64,000 bases of DNA from Accumulibacter sp. (GTDB lineage: Bacteria; Pseudomonadota; Gammaproteobacteria; Burkholderiales; Rhodocyclaceae). The stretch covers positions 1 to 64,000 of the forward strand of contig NZ_JAPUVI010000029.1 of the NCBI RefSeq assembly GCF_029255285.1, given 5' to 3'. Made by a program: the position numbers and the translations under genes. This document shows, one piece after another, positions 1-9,960 of this stretch; the first letter of the stretch is position 1, and each line of letters starts with the position of its first letter. The notes beneath the pieces are model-generated. The model saw only the letters and a program-made list of their open reading frames with translations. It did no database searches and was not told the origin of the DNA.

Positions 1-1
1 C

Positions 2-430
2 ATCCTCAACGTCAAGGAAATCATCGAGTACGGCAACCTGACCGAGATCCCGATGATGCCGCCCTTCATCCGCGGCGTCATCAACCTGCGCGGCGCCGTC
101 GTGCCGGTCGTCGATCTCTCGGCGCGCTTCGGCCACGCGAAGAGCGAGGTCGGCAAACGCTCGTGCATCGTCATCGTCGAAGTCAGCGAAGGCGATCTGC
201 GCCACGACATCGGGATCCTGGTCGACGCCGTCTCCGAAGTGCTCGAAATCCCCGCCAGCGAAATCGAGCCGCCGCCCTCCTTCGGCGCCCGCCTGCGCGC
301 CGACTTCATCCAGGGCATGGGCAAGGTCGCCGGAAAATTCGTCATCCTGCTCAACATCGCCAGAGTGCTCTCGGCCGAGGACATAGCACTGCTCGCCGCC
401 GCTCATGTTGACGCCGAGCGCTCGACTTGA
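2..430 (+). CDS. cheW: CheW coupling protein (5' truncated by window edge)
   Basis: This is the C-terminal part of a CheW-type scaffold protein, which links chemoreceptors to the CheA kinase in the inner-membrane signalling array. The reading frame is open from base 2 with no start, so the N-terminus lies outside the window. The visible part has the family core 'FIRGVINLRGAVVPVVDL' followed by the second subdomain ('GILVDAVSEVLEI'). About 142 residues are visible, so only a short N-terminal piece is missing. It is separated from the main chemotaxis cluster by about 6 kb of unrelated genes, so which array it serves cannot be told from the window. Confidence 0.9.
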   Translation: MLNVKEIIEYGNLTEIPMMPPFIRGVINLRGAVVPVVDLSARFGHAKSEVGKRSCIVIVEVSEGDLRHDIGILVDAVSEVLEIPASEIEPPPSFGARLRADFIQGMGKVAGKFVILLNIARVLSAEDIALLAAAHVDAERST

Positions 431-515
431 GCGGCGGATTCTCTCCGGTCTTCCAGCCAGCCATCCTGTCTGCGGACCCGGTGCTCTGTCAGCCGGGATT
501 CGGTGCGCGGCGCTT

Positions 516-1271
516 TTAGAGGACCAGCCTGCCCCCTGGCAGGCCGTGGGCCTTCTGCAGGCGGGCGACGGTAGGCAGGAGATTCAGACCGGTTTCCCGT
601 TTGCATTGCCTGGCACGCTCCGCGAGATCGGCGAAGCAGAGGTCGACCGGGTCACCGGCCGTGGCGAAGACGATGGTGTTGCCGCTGTCGCAGGATGGGA
701 AGGCCAGCGAGCGGCCGCCAAACGCCCGCGTGATGCGATCGACACTGGCCGCAAAGCCGCGCTCGCGGCCCAGAAGATTGATCGCCACGAGCCCTCCGCT
801 GCTTAGGCGCGCGCGGCAGGCCTGATAGAACGGCAGTGTGTCGAGGACGCCGGCACGGGCATGGCGGTCGAAGCCGTCAACCAGGATGTAGTCGTAAGAG
901 GAGCCGCCGCGCAGCATGTATTCGGCGCCATCAGCGATGACGATGCGCAGCCGAAGTGGGTCGTCGGGCAGCCGGAAATGCAGTCGGGCGACCAGTACGA
1001 CTTGCGGGTCGATCTCGATCGCCGTGATCTCGGTTGCCGGCAAGTGGTGATAAACGAACTTGGCGAGTGAGCCGGCGCCCAGGCCGATCAGCAGCGCCTG
1101 GCGTGGCCAGGGCGGGTCGCGCAGCAACAGGCCCGCCATCATCTCCCGCGTGTAGGGCAGTTCGAGTACGTACGGCCGCTGGATGCGCATCGCACCCTGC
1201 ACCCACGCGGACGAGAAGTGAAGGTAGCGCACACCGGACTTCTCGCTGATCTCGATCGACTGGCGTGGCAT
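516..1271 (-). CDS. Spermidine synthase-like SAM-fold protein
   Basis: This protein has the Rossmann core of the spermidine synthase family: a glycine-rich nucleotide-binding turn ('LLIGLGAGSLAKF'), the acidic residues after the next strand ('AIEIDPQVV'), and 'YDYILVDGFD' where true aminopropyltransferases have a DxxD-type motif. It lacks the full N-terminal beta domain, so polyamine synthesis is not assured. Many such short SpeE-like proteins in betaproteobacteria have no proven substrate. The frame can be extended upstream to a TTG at 1370 (284 aa), but no ribosome binding site is seen there. I take the ATG at 1271, which gives 251 residues. It is transcribed away from the cyclase gene. Confidence 0.75.
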   Translation of the reverse strand: MPRQSIEISEKSGVRYLHFSSAWVQGAMRIQRPYVLELPYTREMMAGLLLRDPPWPRQALLIGLGAGSLAKFVYHHLPATEITAIEIDPQVVLVARLHFRLPDDPLRLRIVIADGAEYMLRGGSSYDYILVDGFDRHARAGVLDTLPFYQACRARLSSGGLVAINLLGRERGFAASVDRITRAFGGRSLAFPSCDSGNTIVFATAGDPVDLCFADLAERARQCKRETGLNLLPTVARLQKAHGLPGGRLVL

Positions 1272-1690
1272 CAGACTTTGCCGCAGCCATCCTGGCAGGC
1301 GGAGAGCGGCGGCAAAACGCTGCCGTATCCGGCGGATTCGCTCGGCAACCCTAGTCTTGAAGGAGAGCAAGCGAATGTCCGATCATGCCGCCGGCGTAGG
1401 CTGGCGGTGTGGCGGTAGTCGCGACAGGCCGAAACCGCTTCCCGGCCTTTCGCGGTGCGTCTGGTTTTTGCCGACATGTGTTCTGGTCGTCGATTCTCGG
1501 GGTAGCCAAAGGAGTGTTCCGGGTGGCTGACGGTGCGCCAGTCGGCCTTTCGTTCGCCCGACACCAACGCTTGTGCCAGGGAATATCGGACCTGGCGGGC
1601 GGGTGATCGCACGGCCCGGTGCGCGCGCAGCGCTTGCGTCGCTTCGCTCAGGCGCTATGATACGTCCCGCTACGGTGCAAAGGGTCAATA
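1272..1690. other. Intergenic region between divergent genes
   Basis: About 420 bases separate the SpeE-like gene (minus) and the cyclase gene (plus). If the TTG at 1370 is used, the gap shrinks to 320 bases. I see no further coding signal. The right end holds a probable sigma-70 promoter for the cyclase gene, listed separately. Confidence 0.5.
1634..1661 (+). promoter_or_regulatory. Probable sigma-70 promoter for the cyclase-FHA gene
   Basis: The -35 element TTGCGT (1634-1639) and the -10 element TATGAT (1656-1661) are 16 bases apart. A start near 1668 would give a leader of about 23 bases before the ATG at 1691, which is preceded by an AGGG ribosome binding site. Confidence 0.5.
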
Positions 1691-2566
1691 ATGGAACAGG
1701 CGGTTCTTTTCGTCGATATCACGGGCAGCACCAAACTCTACGAAACGCTCGGCGATAGTCGGGCGAAGGGCTTGGTAGACGCTTGCCTGGGGGTCTTGCG
1801 CGTGGTCGTCGTCGAGTACGGCGGGCGTGTCGTCAAGACGATCGGCGACGAGCTGATGTGCGTTTTTCCCGACTGCGATGCCGTTACTCTGGCGGCCTGC
1901 GAGATGCAAAGCCGGCTTGCCGACGATGATGCGGCGGCGCCGCAAGGACTGTCGATCCGTATCGGCTTCAATGCCGGTCGTTTGATCGAGGAAAACGGCG
2001 ACGTGTTCGGGGATGCGGTCAATACGGCGGCGCGCATCACCGATCTGGCAAAGGCCGGTCAGATCATCACCACGGAAGCGACGGCGCTGACGATGTCGCC
2101 GGAACTGCGTGATTCGACACGCAGCATGGGCAGTTTCGCGGTCAAGGGCAAGACGGATTCGATTGCCATTTGCGAGGTGATCTGGCAGGCCGACAACCTG
2201 ACGGTAATCACCGGCAGCCTGCCGAATCCAGGCGCGACGACGGCGACACTGCGGCTTGCCTACGCTGGCGGCGGGCTGACGTTCAGGCCGGGCGACGAGG
2301 CGGTGACGATCGGCCGTGGTTCGGCCTGCACGATTACGCTGCAGGTGCGATGCGCATCGCGTACGCACGCCCGCATCGAGTTTCGCCGCGACAAGTTTGT
2401 GCTTACCGACAGCAGCACTAATGGCACCTATGTCCAAGCCGATACCGACGGCGAGGTGATTCTCAACCGGGAGGATTTCATCCTGCGCGGCAGCGGCCGC
2501 ATCAGTCTCGGCCACAGCATCGGGGAAGGCGGCGCCGACCTGACGTGGAACGTTGCTTGTGAATGA
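1691..2566 (+). CDS. Class III adenylate/guanylate cyclase with C-terminal FHA domain
   Basis: This 291-residue cytoplasmic protein joins two domains. Residues 1-165 form a class III cyclase catalytic domain. Both metal-binding aspartates are present (D9 in 'FVDITGST', D53 in 'IGDE'). K49 and D108 occupy the purine-specifying positions and favour ATP. N111 and R115 of 'VNTAARI' are the transition-state residues, so the enzyme looks active and probably makes cAMP. Residues 190-280 form an FHA domain with the phosphothreonine-binding residues intact (G208-R209, S223, H226, N244-G245). The pairing suggests that cyclase activity is tied to a Ser/Thr-phosphorylated partner. No kinase gene is adjacent. 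It is monocistronic and converges on tex. Confidence 0.93.
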   Translation: MEQAVLFVDITGSTKLYETLGDSRAKGLVDACLGVLRVVVVEYGGRVVKTIGDELMCVFPDCDAVTLAACEMQSRLADDDAAAPQGLSIRIGFNAGRLIEENGDVFGDAVNTAARITDLAKAGQIITTEATALTMSPELRDSTRSMGSFAVKGKTDSIAICEVIWQADNLTVITGSLPNPGATTATLRLAYAGGGLTFRPGDEAVTIGRGSACTITLQVRCASRTHARIEFRRDKFVLTDSSTNGTYVQADTDGEVILNREDFILRGSGRISLGHSIGEGGADLTWNVACE

Positions 2567-2896
2567 AACGATCGGTTCTGCCGGACGGGTGACGAGCCGA
2601 TCGGGTGTGGCAAGGACTTGCCGGAGAGTCGCTACGCGGGTGAACTACGGCCGCGGGCTTAGCAGGTTCAGCAGGCCTTCGGCCAGGCAATGCACGGTCT
2701 GCGGCTCAGGCATCGGCAGCTTGAGTTAACGTTGCCCGGTGGCCGATCGGTCGGTACCCAGGGCGAGACGGGCGCTCGCCCTGCGAAGCCGCGGCCAGTT
2801 CGAACTGGGCACCGGCGGCCACTAGCAGCGCCCAGGCGTCCGCAGCGGCCGGGCTTGGCGCGCCGGCGGCTGGCTGGCGAGTCGCCGCCGTTTCGC
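2567..2896. other. Convergent intergenic region, no gene recognised
   Basis: About 330 bases lie between the 3' ends of the cyclase gene and tex. An 8-bp inverted repeat (AGGGCGAG / CTCGCCCT, 2760-2782, 7-base loop) could form a hairpin, but no T-tract follows, so it is not a clear intrinsic terminator. A short minus-strand reading frame just past tex has coding-like composition but resembles nothing I recognise. Confidence 0.4.
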
Positions 2897-5218
2897 TCAG
2901 CGCTGCTGCAGACGGGCAAAGGCGCTGGCCATGGCGCTCGTCGGCGCGGGTTGAGCCTGCTGGCGTTGGCGTGCGTTTGCCGAGAGCGCTGCGGAGGCAG
3001 TTCTTGGCGTCGGTGCTTCGTCGGCGAGCCGCATACTCAGCGCGATGCGCTGGCGCGGCAGGTCGACCTCGATTACCTTGACCTTGACGACATCGCCCGC
3101 CTTGACGACAGTGCGCGGATCTTTGACGAAACGGTCGGCGATGGCCGAGATATGTACCAGACCGTCCTGATGGACGCCGATGTCGACGAAGGCGCCGAAA
3201 TTGGCGACGTTGGTGACGACACCTTCGAGGATCATTCCGGGTTGCAGATCTCCGAGCTGCTCGACGCCGTCCCGGAAGGCGGCCGTCTTGAATTCGGGAC
3301 GTGGATCGCGTCCGGGTTTCTCGAGTTCCCTGAGGATGTCGCAAACGGTCGGCAGGCCGAACTTTTCGTCGATGTACTTTTCGGGGGACAGCGTTTTGAG
3401 CGTTCGCGTGTCACCGATGAGTTGGCGGATGCCCATCTTGAGGTCGGCGAGAATGCGCTCGACGAGCGGGTAGGCTTCCGGGTGTACCGCCGAACTGTCG
3501 AGAGGGTTGTCGCTTTCATTGACGCGCAGGAAGCCGGCGGCCAGTTCGAAGGTTTTCTCGCCGAGACGTGGCACGGCCTTGAGCGCCTGTCGGTTGGCGA
3601 AGGCGCCATGCGCATCGCGGTGGGCGACGATGTTCTCCGCCAGCGACGGGCTGAGCCCTGAGACCCGGGCCAGGAGAGGTGCCGAAGCGGTATTGACATC
3701 GACGCCGACGGCGTTTACGCAGTCCTCGACGACCGCGGTGAGTGCCCTGGCCAGGCGGGTCTGGCTGACGTCGTGCTGGTACTGGCCGACACCGATCGAC
3801 TTGGGATCGATCTTCACCAGCTCGGCCAGCGGATCCTGCAGGCGACGGGCGATAGACACGGCGCCGCGCAGGCTGACGTCGATGTCGGGGAACTCGCGGG
3901 AGGCGTATTCGGAAGCCGAATAGACCGAAGCGCCGGCCTCGGAAACGACGATCTTGCGCAGGTGGAGCTCCGGTTGCTGACGGATCAGCTCGGCCGCCAG
4001 GCGATCGGTCTCGCGGGAAGCGGTGCCGTTGCCGATGCTGATCAGGTCTGCCCGGTGTTTGCGTGCCAGTCCGGCCAGGGTGTGCAAGGCGCCGTCCCAG
4101 TCGCGGCGAGGTTCGTGCGGGTAGATCGTGGCTGTCTCCAGGAGTTTGCCCGTGGGATCGACGACGGCGACCTTGACGCCGGTACGCAGGCCGGGATCAA
4201 GTCCGATGGTGGCGTGTTTGCCGGCCGGCGCGGCGAGCAGCAGGTCGTGCAGGTTGGCGCCGAAAACGCGGATCGCTTCGGCCTCGGCGCGCTCGCGCAG
4301 AGCATTCATCAGTTCCGCTTCGAGGTGCAGCGAGATCTTGATGCGCCAGGCCCAGCGCACGGTGTCGGCCAGCCACAGGTCGGCCGCTCGGCCCAGGTCG
4401 GCGATGCCGAAGCGCCGCGCAATACGCGACTCGCAGGGATTGACGCCGCCGGCCGCTTCGTCGATCTCGCTGTCGAGAATCAGGGCCAGTCGCAACAGTC
4501 CCTCGTTGCGTCCGCGGAAGAGCGCCAGCGCGCGATGCGAGGGTATGGCGAGAATCGCTTCCCTGTAGGCGAAGTAGTCCCGAAACTTTGCCGCTTCGTT
4601 TTCCTTGCCGGCGACGACGGTCGACTCGAGGAGGCCGTGATCTTCGAGATAGCCGCGCAGATTACCCAGCAGTTCGGCGTCTTCGGCGAACTGCTCCATC
4701 AGGATCTGACGGGCGCCATCGAGTACGCTCCGCAGGTCGGCAAAGCCGGCTTCGGCGTTCAGGTAACGCTCGGCCTCCCGCTCCGGCGATAGCGTCGGGT
4801 CAGTGAGCAGGGCGTCGGCCAGCGGCGCGAGGCCCGCTTCGCGAGCCACTTGCGCTTTACTCCGCCGTTTCGGCTTGTAGGGCAGGTAGAGGTCTTCGAG
4901 GCGTTGCTTGCTTTCCGCGCCGTCGATTTCGGCCGCCAGTTCGGGTGTCAGCCTGCCCTGTTCGGCGATCGAAGCGAGTACCACGGCACGCCGCTCTTCG
5001 AGCTCACGCAGGTAGCTCAGGCGCTCGTCGAGCCAGCGCAACTGAATGTCGTCCAGGCCACCGGTGACTTCTTTGCGGTAGCGGGCAACGAAGGGAACAC
5101 TGGCGCCTTCGTCGAGCAGCGCGGCGGTGGCCAGAACTTGTTGCCGGTGGCAGCCGATCTCTTCGGCAATGCGCGCGGCGATGCGCTGGGAGGTGGCGTG
5201 ATCTGTCGGTGGTCGCAT
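2897..5218 (-). CDS. tex: Tex, S1-domain transcriptional accessory protein
   Basis: Tex is a cytoplasmic nucleic-acid-binding protein linked to transcription fidelity and stress tolerance. The 773-residue product has the family layout: an N-terminal helical region with '[14 protein letters not shown]', a YqgF/RNase H-like domain around residues 330-450 ('[18 protein letters not shown]'), helix-hairpin-helix motifs near 500-560 ('[16 protein letters not shown]'), and an S1 RNA-binding domain near 650-720 ('[31 protein letters not shown]'-like segment). A short Ala/Gln-rich tail follows. Length matches the E. coli protein YhgF (773 aa). It is transcribed divergently from fliW. Confidence 0.97.
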   Translation of the reverse strand: MRPPTDHATSQRIAARIAEEIGCHRQQVLATAALLDEGASVPFVARYRKEVTGGLDDIQLRWLDERLSYLRELEERRAVVLASIAEQGRLTPELAAEIDGAESKQRLEDLYLPYKPKRRSKAQVAREAGLAPLADALLTDPTLSPEREAERYLNAEAGFADLRSVLDGARQILMEQFAEDAELLGNLRGYLEDHGLLESTVVAGKENEAAKFRDYFAYREAILAIPSHRALALFRGRNEGLLRLALILDSEIDEAAGGVNPCESRIARRFGIADLGRAADLWLADTVRWAWRIKISLHLEAELMNALRERAEAEAIRVFGANLHDLLLAAPAGKHATIGLDPGLRTGVKVAVVDPTGKLLETATIYPHEPRRDWDGALHTLAGLARKHRADLISIGNGTASRETDRLAAELIRQQPELHLRKIVVSEAGASVYSASEYASREFPDIDVSLRGAVSIARRLQDPLAELVKIDPKSIGVGQYQHDVSQTRLARALTAVVEDCVNAVGVDVNTASAPLLARVSGLSPSLAENIVAHRDAHGAFANRQALKAVPRLGEKTFELAAGFLRVNESDNPLDSSAVHPEAYPLVERILADLKMGIRQLIGDTRTLKTLSPEKYIDEKFGLPTVCDILRELEKPGRDPRPEFKTAAFRDGVEQLGDLQPGMILEGVVTNVANFGAFVDIGVHQDGLVHISAIADRFVKDPRTVVKAGDVVKVKVIEVDLPRQRIALSMRLADEAPTPRTASAALSANARQRQQAQPAPTSAMASAFARLQQR

Positions 5219-5392
5219 CGGTATGGGCGGGCGGTGGTGGCAGGGCTCTTCGAAAGAACGCGAACTATGCTCAATCGGGCGTCAAAACTCAAGGCAGCGG
5301 CGGCTTGTTCAGGCCGCCGAATTGCCGCTGCTTGCGAATCGCGCTAATCTGGCACCCTTGGCAGCCCGGTAAGGCTGCGCTTCGGGGGCCAC

Positions 5393-5830
5393 ATGAAAAT
5401 CGACATCGAACACTTTGACTTGAAGGACGTGCCGGTCGATCCGGAAACGGTATTCACTTTTGCCGAGGGACTGGCCGGTTTCGCCGACTGCAAGCGTTTC
5501 AAGGTCTTTCACGAGGAAGGCCGGGAAGGCAAGCCGACGGTTTTCTGGCTGCAATCACTCGACGATTCCGCGGTCATGTTCCCGATTGTCGCCCCCGAAA
5601 CGCTGGATCTGGAATATGAGATCGAACTCTCGGATGCCGATTGCCGCTTGCTCGAACTCGATAACGCCGACGACGCGACGGTGGTGGTCATCGTCTATCG
5701 TAACGAGGCAGAGGGCGGCAAGATCGCGGCCAACACGCGCTCTCCGATCATTCTGAACTTGCGTAACCGCCGGGCGATGCAGAAAGTGTTGCAGGAAGTC
5801 CATCCGACCTTGTTGTATCGGGCGCGCTGA
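5393..5830 (+). CDS. fliW: FliW flagellar assembly factor
   Basis: FliW binds flagellin in the cytoplasm and antagonises the translational repressor CsrA, linking flagellin translation to filament assembly. The 145-residue product has the typical FliW features: 'FTFAEGLAGFADCKRF' near the N-terminus, 'VFWLQSLDDSAVMFPIVAP' in the middle, and 'NTRSPIILNLRNRRAMQKVL' near the C-terminus. The ATG at 5393 follows a GGGGG ribosome binding site. Neither csrA nor flagellin is adjacent, so its partners are encoded elsewhere. It is probably transcribed alone. Confidence 0.93.
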   Translation: MKIDIEHFDLKDVPVDPETVFTFAEGLAGFADCKRFKVFHEEGREGKPTVFWLQSLDDSAVMFPIVAPETLDLEYEIELSDADCRLLELDNADDATVVVIVYRNEAEGGKIAANTRSPIILNLRNRRAMQKVLQEVHPTLLYRAR

Positions 5831-5979
5831 CGACCGCTGTTAGGCGGACAAGGTGCGCTGCTTGGGCGCCGGCTTTTTCCCAGCTCGCGATGAGTAGGGG
5901 TGGCCAGTAACGCGTTCCCGGGTCGACCTCGGGCGCTACCGATCGTCGCGCGGACTACGGCCGCTTCGTTAGCCCTCAG

Positions 5980-6006
5980 TAAAGATCTGGGTTCTCGCAC
6001 CGCAAA
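5980..6006 (+). promoter_or_regulatory. Weak candidate sigma-28 (FliA) promoter for the chemoreceptor gene
   Basis: TAAA (5980-5983), 15 bases, then ACCGCAAA (5999-6006), compared with TAAA-N15-GCCGATAA. The -35 and spacing are exact, but the -10 matches at only 5 of 8 positions. Chemoreceptor genes are commonly class 3 genes, which supports the assignment. Confidence 0.4.
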
Positions 6007-6063
6007 CATGTCCTATGATGAGAGAGAACATAACTAGAAAACGATCGCGAGGAGGAGGCGGGA

Positions 6064-7761
6064 ATGAATGGACTAGCCTGGAGAATTCGCGCGGCAATGG
6101 CCGTCCCGTTGGCCGCCGCGGCGCTGTTTGGAGGGGTGGCGATTGGGGTGTACGGGGGTAGCGATTATGCTTGGCCGGTGGCGCTCGGCTTGCTCGTGCT
6201 GACCACCGGTGTCGTCGCGGCCGTCTTCGAGAGGAGCATGATTGGCCGCCTGCAACGGTTACGCGAGGTCATTGCGGCGATGTACGGTGATGGGGATCTG
6301 ACACGGCGAGCCGCCGTCGAAGGCAAGGACGAAATCGCTGCGCTGGCGGCTGACTTCAACCGACTGATCGGGAGTTTCGCGACCATCGTCGGCAAGGTGC
6401 TGTTCAACTCGGCCGAGGTGGTCAAGGCGTCCGGACTTTTGATCGACGATTCGGCCCGTGTCGCGTCGGGTTCGAAGCAGCAACGCGATGCGGCACTGGC
6501 GACGGCCAGCGCGATGAGCGAACTGACCGAAAGCATGACTCAGGTCAGTCGGAATGCGAGCGATACCGCGGCGATTGCCGAAGCGTCGAACCGCCTGTCG
6601 AACGACGGAATGGCGATCGCGCATGGTGCTTCAGCCGAGATGAAGCAGATCGCGGCGACGGTGACGCAGTCGGCGGAGGTGGTAGGTGCGCTGGGCGAGC
6701 GCTCGAAAGCAATCAGCGGCATCGTTCAAACGATACGCGAGATTGCCGACCAGACCAACTTGCTGGCGCTCAACGCCGCGATAGAAGCGGCGCGCGCCGG
6801 TGAACAGGGGCGTGGTTTCGCGGTCGTGGCCGATGAGGTGCGCAAGCTTGCCGAACGGACATCCCAGGCTACCGGCGAAATCAGTCAAATGATTGGTGCG
6901 ATTCAGGGCGAGACCGAGAGTGCGATCAGTAGCATCGCGGCCGGGACAGGACAAGCTCACGTTGGCGCGGATCTTGCGATGCAGGCCGCTCAGTCGCTGG
7001 AACGTATCAACGAAGGGGCGCGCGAAACGATGGAGAAGGTCGAGGCTATCGCTGCCTCGGTTGCTCAGCAGAGCCGCACGGGGCAGAGCATCGCCGAGCA
7101 CGTCGGTCGTATCCGGGAGATGGCCGAAACCAACAACGCGCTCACCGAGCAGGCTCTGGTGGCCGTCGATCAGGTTCAGTGTTTGGCCGAAAATCTCAAA
7201 GAAATCAGTAATGTATTCCAACTCGGCGAGGCCGGCGAGCAGGCGGTCGCGACGCACGCTCAGATGCCGGAGATCGTCGGTCAAGCCGCCCAGGGAGTGG
7301 GCCGAATGTTCGAGCAGGCGATCGATACGGGGCGGATTGCGCTCGAGGAATTGTTCGACGATCGGTATCAGCCGATCCCGAATACACGGCCGCAGAAATT
7401 CAAGACGCGTTTTGATGACTTCACCGATCAGTTCGCTTTGCCTTTGCAGGAGAACTTGTTGGCCCAGCACAAGTGGCTGACCTACGCGGTCTGCATCGAT
7501 CGCAACGGCTATGTGCCGACGCACAACCAAAAGTTTTCGCAGCCTCTGACCGGAGACGAAAAGATCGATTTCGCGAACAACCGTACCAAACGGATTTTCG
7601 ACGACCCGGTCGGCAAGCGCAGCGGCACGCACCGACATCCCTTCCTGTTGCAGACCTATCGACGCGACACCGGCGAACTGTTGCATGACATTTCGTCTCC
7701 GATCTATGTCAAGGGCAGACACTGGGGCGGTTTTCGCATGGGGTACCAGACCGTGATGTAA
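6064..7761 (+). CDS. Methyl-accepting chemotaxis protein with C-terminal sensory module
   Basis: This is a 565-residue chemoreceptor. Two hydrophobic segments at about 10-55 are joined by only a few residues, so there is almost no periplasmic sensing domain. A HAMP-like segment (about 58-110) follows. The methyl-accepting coiled coil has the conserved hairpin tip near residues 226-262 ('[19 protein letters not shown]', '[12 protein letters not shown]'). Unusually, about 135 residues follow the signalling domain (about 430-565) with motifs '[12 protein letters not shown]', 'NRTKRIFDD', '[11 protein letters not shown]' and '[11 protein letters not shown]'. I take this as a Cache/PAS-like sensory module acting in the cytoplasm, a pattern I recall from other betaproteobacterial receptors. 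It stands just upstream of the cheV genes. Confidence 0.93.
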   Translation: MNGLAWRIRAAMAVPLAAAALFGGVAIGVYGGSDYAWPVALGLLVLTTGVVAAVFERSMIGRLQRLREVIAAMYGDGDLTRRAAVEGKDEIAALAADFNRLIGSFATIVGKVLFNSAEVVKASGLLIDDSARVASGSKQQRDAALATASAMSELTESMTQVSRNASDTAAIAEASNRLSNDGMAIAHGASAEMKQIAATVTQSAEVVGALGERSKAISGIVQTIREIADQTNLLALNAAIEAARAGEQGRGFAVVADEVRKLAERTSQATGEISQMIGAIQGETESAISSIAAGTGQAHVGADLAMQAAQSLERINEGARETMEKVEAIAASVAQQSRTGQSIAEHVGRIREMAETNNALTEQALVAVDQVQCLAENLKEISNVFQLGEAGEQAVATHAQMPEIVGQAAQGVGRMFEQAIDTGRIALEELFDDRYQPIPNTRPQKFKTRFDDFTDQFALPLQENLLAQHKWLTYAVCIDRNGYVPTHNQKFSQPLTGDEKIDFANNRTKRIFDDPVGKRSGTHRHPFLLQTYRRDTGELLHDISSPIYVKGRHWGGFRMGYQTVM

Positions 7762-7873
7762 AGCGCTGTCCGATGCGGCCTGCGCAGCCGGTGGATCATT
7801 GGTCAGCGGCGTTCATTTGAATTAAGATGTTTCGCTATGGCCTTGTGCGGGTCTTGCTGCGAGGGAACGAAAA

Positions 7874-8842
7874 ATGTCCGACCTATTGAAGAATATTGAT
7901 GCCCGCACCAAGCTGGCGGGAACCAACAAGCTGGAGATTCTGCTGTTCATGCTCGGTACCGACGCCCGCACCGGCCGGCGCGAGACCTTCGGCATCAACG
8001 TCTTCAAGGTGCGCGAGGTGATGCGTACGCCGCCGATCACGTCGGCGCCGGAAATGCCTCCTTCGGTCGAGGGAATGGTCAGCTTGCGCGGCTCCCTTGT
8101 TCCAGTCGTCGATCTGGCACGTTATGCGGGCGTGGATACCGAGGCGCCGCGCTCGATCATGATCGTTACCGAATACGCTGGGCACACCCAGGGTTTTCTC
8201 GTCGAAGGCGTGGATACCATCCTACGCCTCGACTGGAGCCAGATGCGGGTGCCACCGGCGATGTTGCTGGCCGAAATGGGTGGTTTGGTGACGGCGGTCA
8301 CGGAATTGCCCGACGGTCGCCTGGTGATGTTGATGGATGTCGAGAAAATCCTTTCGGAAACGACGAACTACGACGACGAGCACGTCTACCGGAATATCAA
8401 GCCGCTGGACCATCCAGGCTTGACCGTGTTTTTCGCCGACGATTCGTCGGTTGCGCGCAAGCAGATTCAGCGGACCTTGGACGCCATGGGAGTGAAATCC
8501 CAGGCGGCGATCAATGGCCGCGAAGCGTGGGACGAACTGGAAAAGGTAGCGGCCTACGCGCAGGCTTCGGGCCAAAACGTGACCGACCTGATCAGCCTGG
8601 TGCTGACCGACATCGAAATGCCGGAGATGGATGGTTACATTCTGACCAAGAAGATAAAGTCCGACCCCCGCTTCACCGGCGTGCCGGTGATCATGCATTC
8701 CTCCTTGTCCGGGATGTCCAACCAGCAACTTGGTAAGTCTGTCGGTGTTGATGAGTATGTGCCGAAGTTCGAACCGCAACGCCTGTCGGAGACGCTCACG
8801 CGCCGGTTGCTGGGGGTGGCTCCGGTTGTGCAGTTGACCTGA
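7874..8842 (+). CDS. cheV: CheV chemotaxis coupling protein (first copy)
   Basis: CheV joins a CheW scaffold domain to a receiver domain and tunes receptor-kinase coupling by phosphorylation from CheA. The 322-residue product has a CheW domain at about 20-165 ('SVEGMVSLRGSLVPVVDL') and a receiver domain at about 182-315. The receiver has the acidic pair D189/D190 ('FFADDS') and the phospho-acceptor D246 in 'VLTDIEMPEMDG'. It is followed 28 bases later by a second cheV that is clearly paralogous. It differs from that copy by an inserted 'TDARTGR' segment near residue 30. Confidence 0.95.
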   Translation: MSDLLKNIDARTKLAGTNKLEILLFMLGTDARTGRRETFGINVFKVREVMRTPPITSAPEMPPSVEGMVSLRGSLVPVVDLARYAGVDTEAPRSIMIVTEYAGHTQGFLVEGVDTILRLDWSQMRVPPAMLLAEMGGLVTAVTELPDGRLVMLMDVEKILSETTNYDDEHVYRNIKPLDHPGLTVFFADDSSVARKQIQRTLDAMGVKSQAAINGREAWDELEKVAAYAQASGQNVTDLISLVLTDIEMPEMDGYILTKKIKSDPRFTGVPVIMHSSLSGMSNQQLGKSVGVDEYVPKFEPQRLSETLTRRLLGVAPVVQLT

Positions 8843-8870
8843 TTTCGGGATCTCTCGGGAGCGCTTTACG

Positions 8871-9809
8871 ATGGATTTGGCAGAAAAGAAAAACCTGCTC
8901 GAGGGCGTGGATGCGCGTACGCGGCTGGCCGGGTCGAACAAGATGGAGATCCTGCTCTTCTCTCTGGGTACTCGCGAGACCTTCGGGATCAACGTGTTCA
9001 AGGTAAGGGAAGTCGGCCGGACGCCGCACATCACCAGAACGCCGAACATGCCGCGCGGGGTCGAAGGACTGATTTCGCTGCGTGGCAATGTCATCCCGGT
9101 ACTGTCGCTGATTTCGTTTCTCGATCATCAGGGTCAGCCGCACGAATACGGCAAGACCATGATGGTGGCCGAATACTCCAAGCGTACGCTCGGTTTCCTG
9201 GTCCATGAGGTGGACCGCATTATCCGCGTGGACTGGGAGAGGGTGAAAGCCCCGGAAAGCGTCCTGTCGACCAATCAGGGTTTGATCACGGCGATCACCG
9301 AACTGGACGACGGCAACCTCGTGTCGATTCTCGACGTCGAGCAGATCCTGGCCAATGCCTTTGGCGAGGCGATCATCGTCGATATTCCGCCGGCCAACGT
9401 GGATGAGGATATTAGCATATTTTTCGCCGATGACTCGATTGTCGCGCGACGCAAGATCGGCGAAGTGCTCGACAAACTCGGGGTCAAGCACAAGCATGCG
9501 ACGAATGGCGCCGAGGCATGGAGTCGTCTGCAGGCCATTGCCGCGCACGCCGGGCAGACCGGCAGAGGGGTGCGTGACGAAGTTCGCCTGATCCTGGTGG
9601 ACGCCGAAATGCCCGAGATGGACGGCTATGTGCTGACCAAGAACATCAAGGGCGATGCGCGTTTTGCCGGCATTCCGGTGATCATGCATTCATCGCTGTC
9701 GTCGCAGGCCAATCACGCGATGGGGAAAGCCGTTGGCGTCGATGCCTACGTTGCCAAGTTTGACGCTGAGGTCCTTGCCGATACCTTGCGTCCCTGGCTC
9801 GAGCACTGA
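8871..9809 (+). CDS. cheV: CheV chemotaxis coupling protein (second copy)
   Basis: This is a second CheW-receiver fusion of 312 residues, in tandem with the first. The CheW domain occupies about 20-165 ('GVEGLISLRGNVIPVLSL'). The receiver occupies about 180-310 with D187/D188 and the phospho-acceptor D244 ('LVDAEMPEMDG'). Both N-termini share the 'VDARTRLAGSNKMEILLF'-type opening, so a local duplication is likely. The sequences have diverged through the CheW half, which would fit specialisation for different receptors. The two genes are probably cotranscribed. Confidence 0.95.
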   Translation: MDLAEKKNLLEGVDARTRLAGSNKMEILLFSLGTRETFGINVFKVREVGRTPHITRTPNMPRGVEGLISLRGNVIPVLSLISFLDHQGQPHEYGKTMMVAEYSKRTLGFLVHEVDRIIRVDWERVKAPESVLSTNQGLITAITELDDGNLVSILDVEQILANAFGEAIIVDIPPANVDEDISIFFADDSIVARRKIGEVLDKLGVKHKHATNGAEAWSRLQAIAAHAGQTGRGVRDEVRLILVDAEMPEMDGYVLTKNIKGDARFAGIPVIMHSSLSSQANHAMGKAVGVDAYVAKFDAEVLADTLRPWLEH

Positions 9810-9960
9810 AAGAACCGTGCGCTCATGGCTTTCGGCGGATATCGTCGATGATAAGCCATGACCGCTTGCGCTCACGCCCACGCTCCGTCTTCCGCTAGGC
9901 GGGCAAGGAGTGATTCGCCAATGGCGCACGGCTTTAAGGTAATGCAACCTGGAGGAAAGA

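Noticed and set aside
1685-2515. Long minus-strand open frame (276 codons) opposite the cyclase gene
   Set aside because: The plus-strand frame has a complete two-domain protein with catalytic residues. The opposite frame is rich in Arg, His and Gln, as expected for antisense of GC-rich coding DNA.
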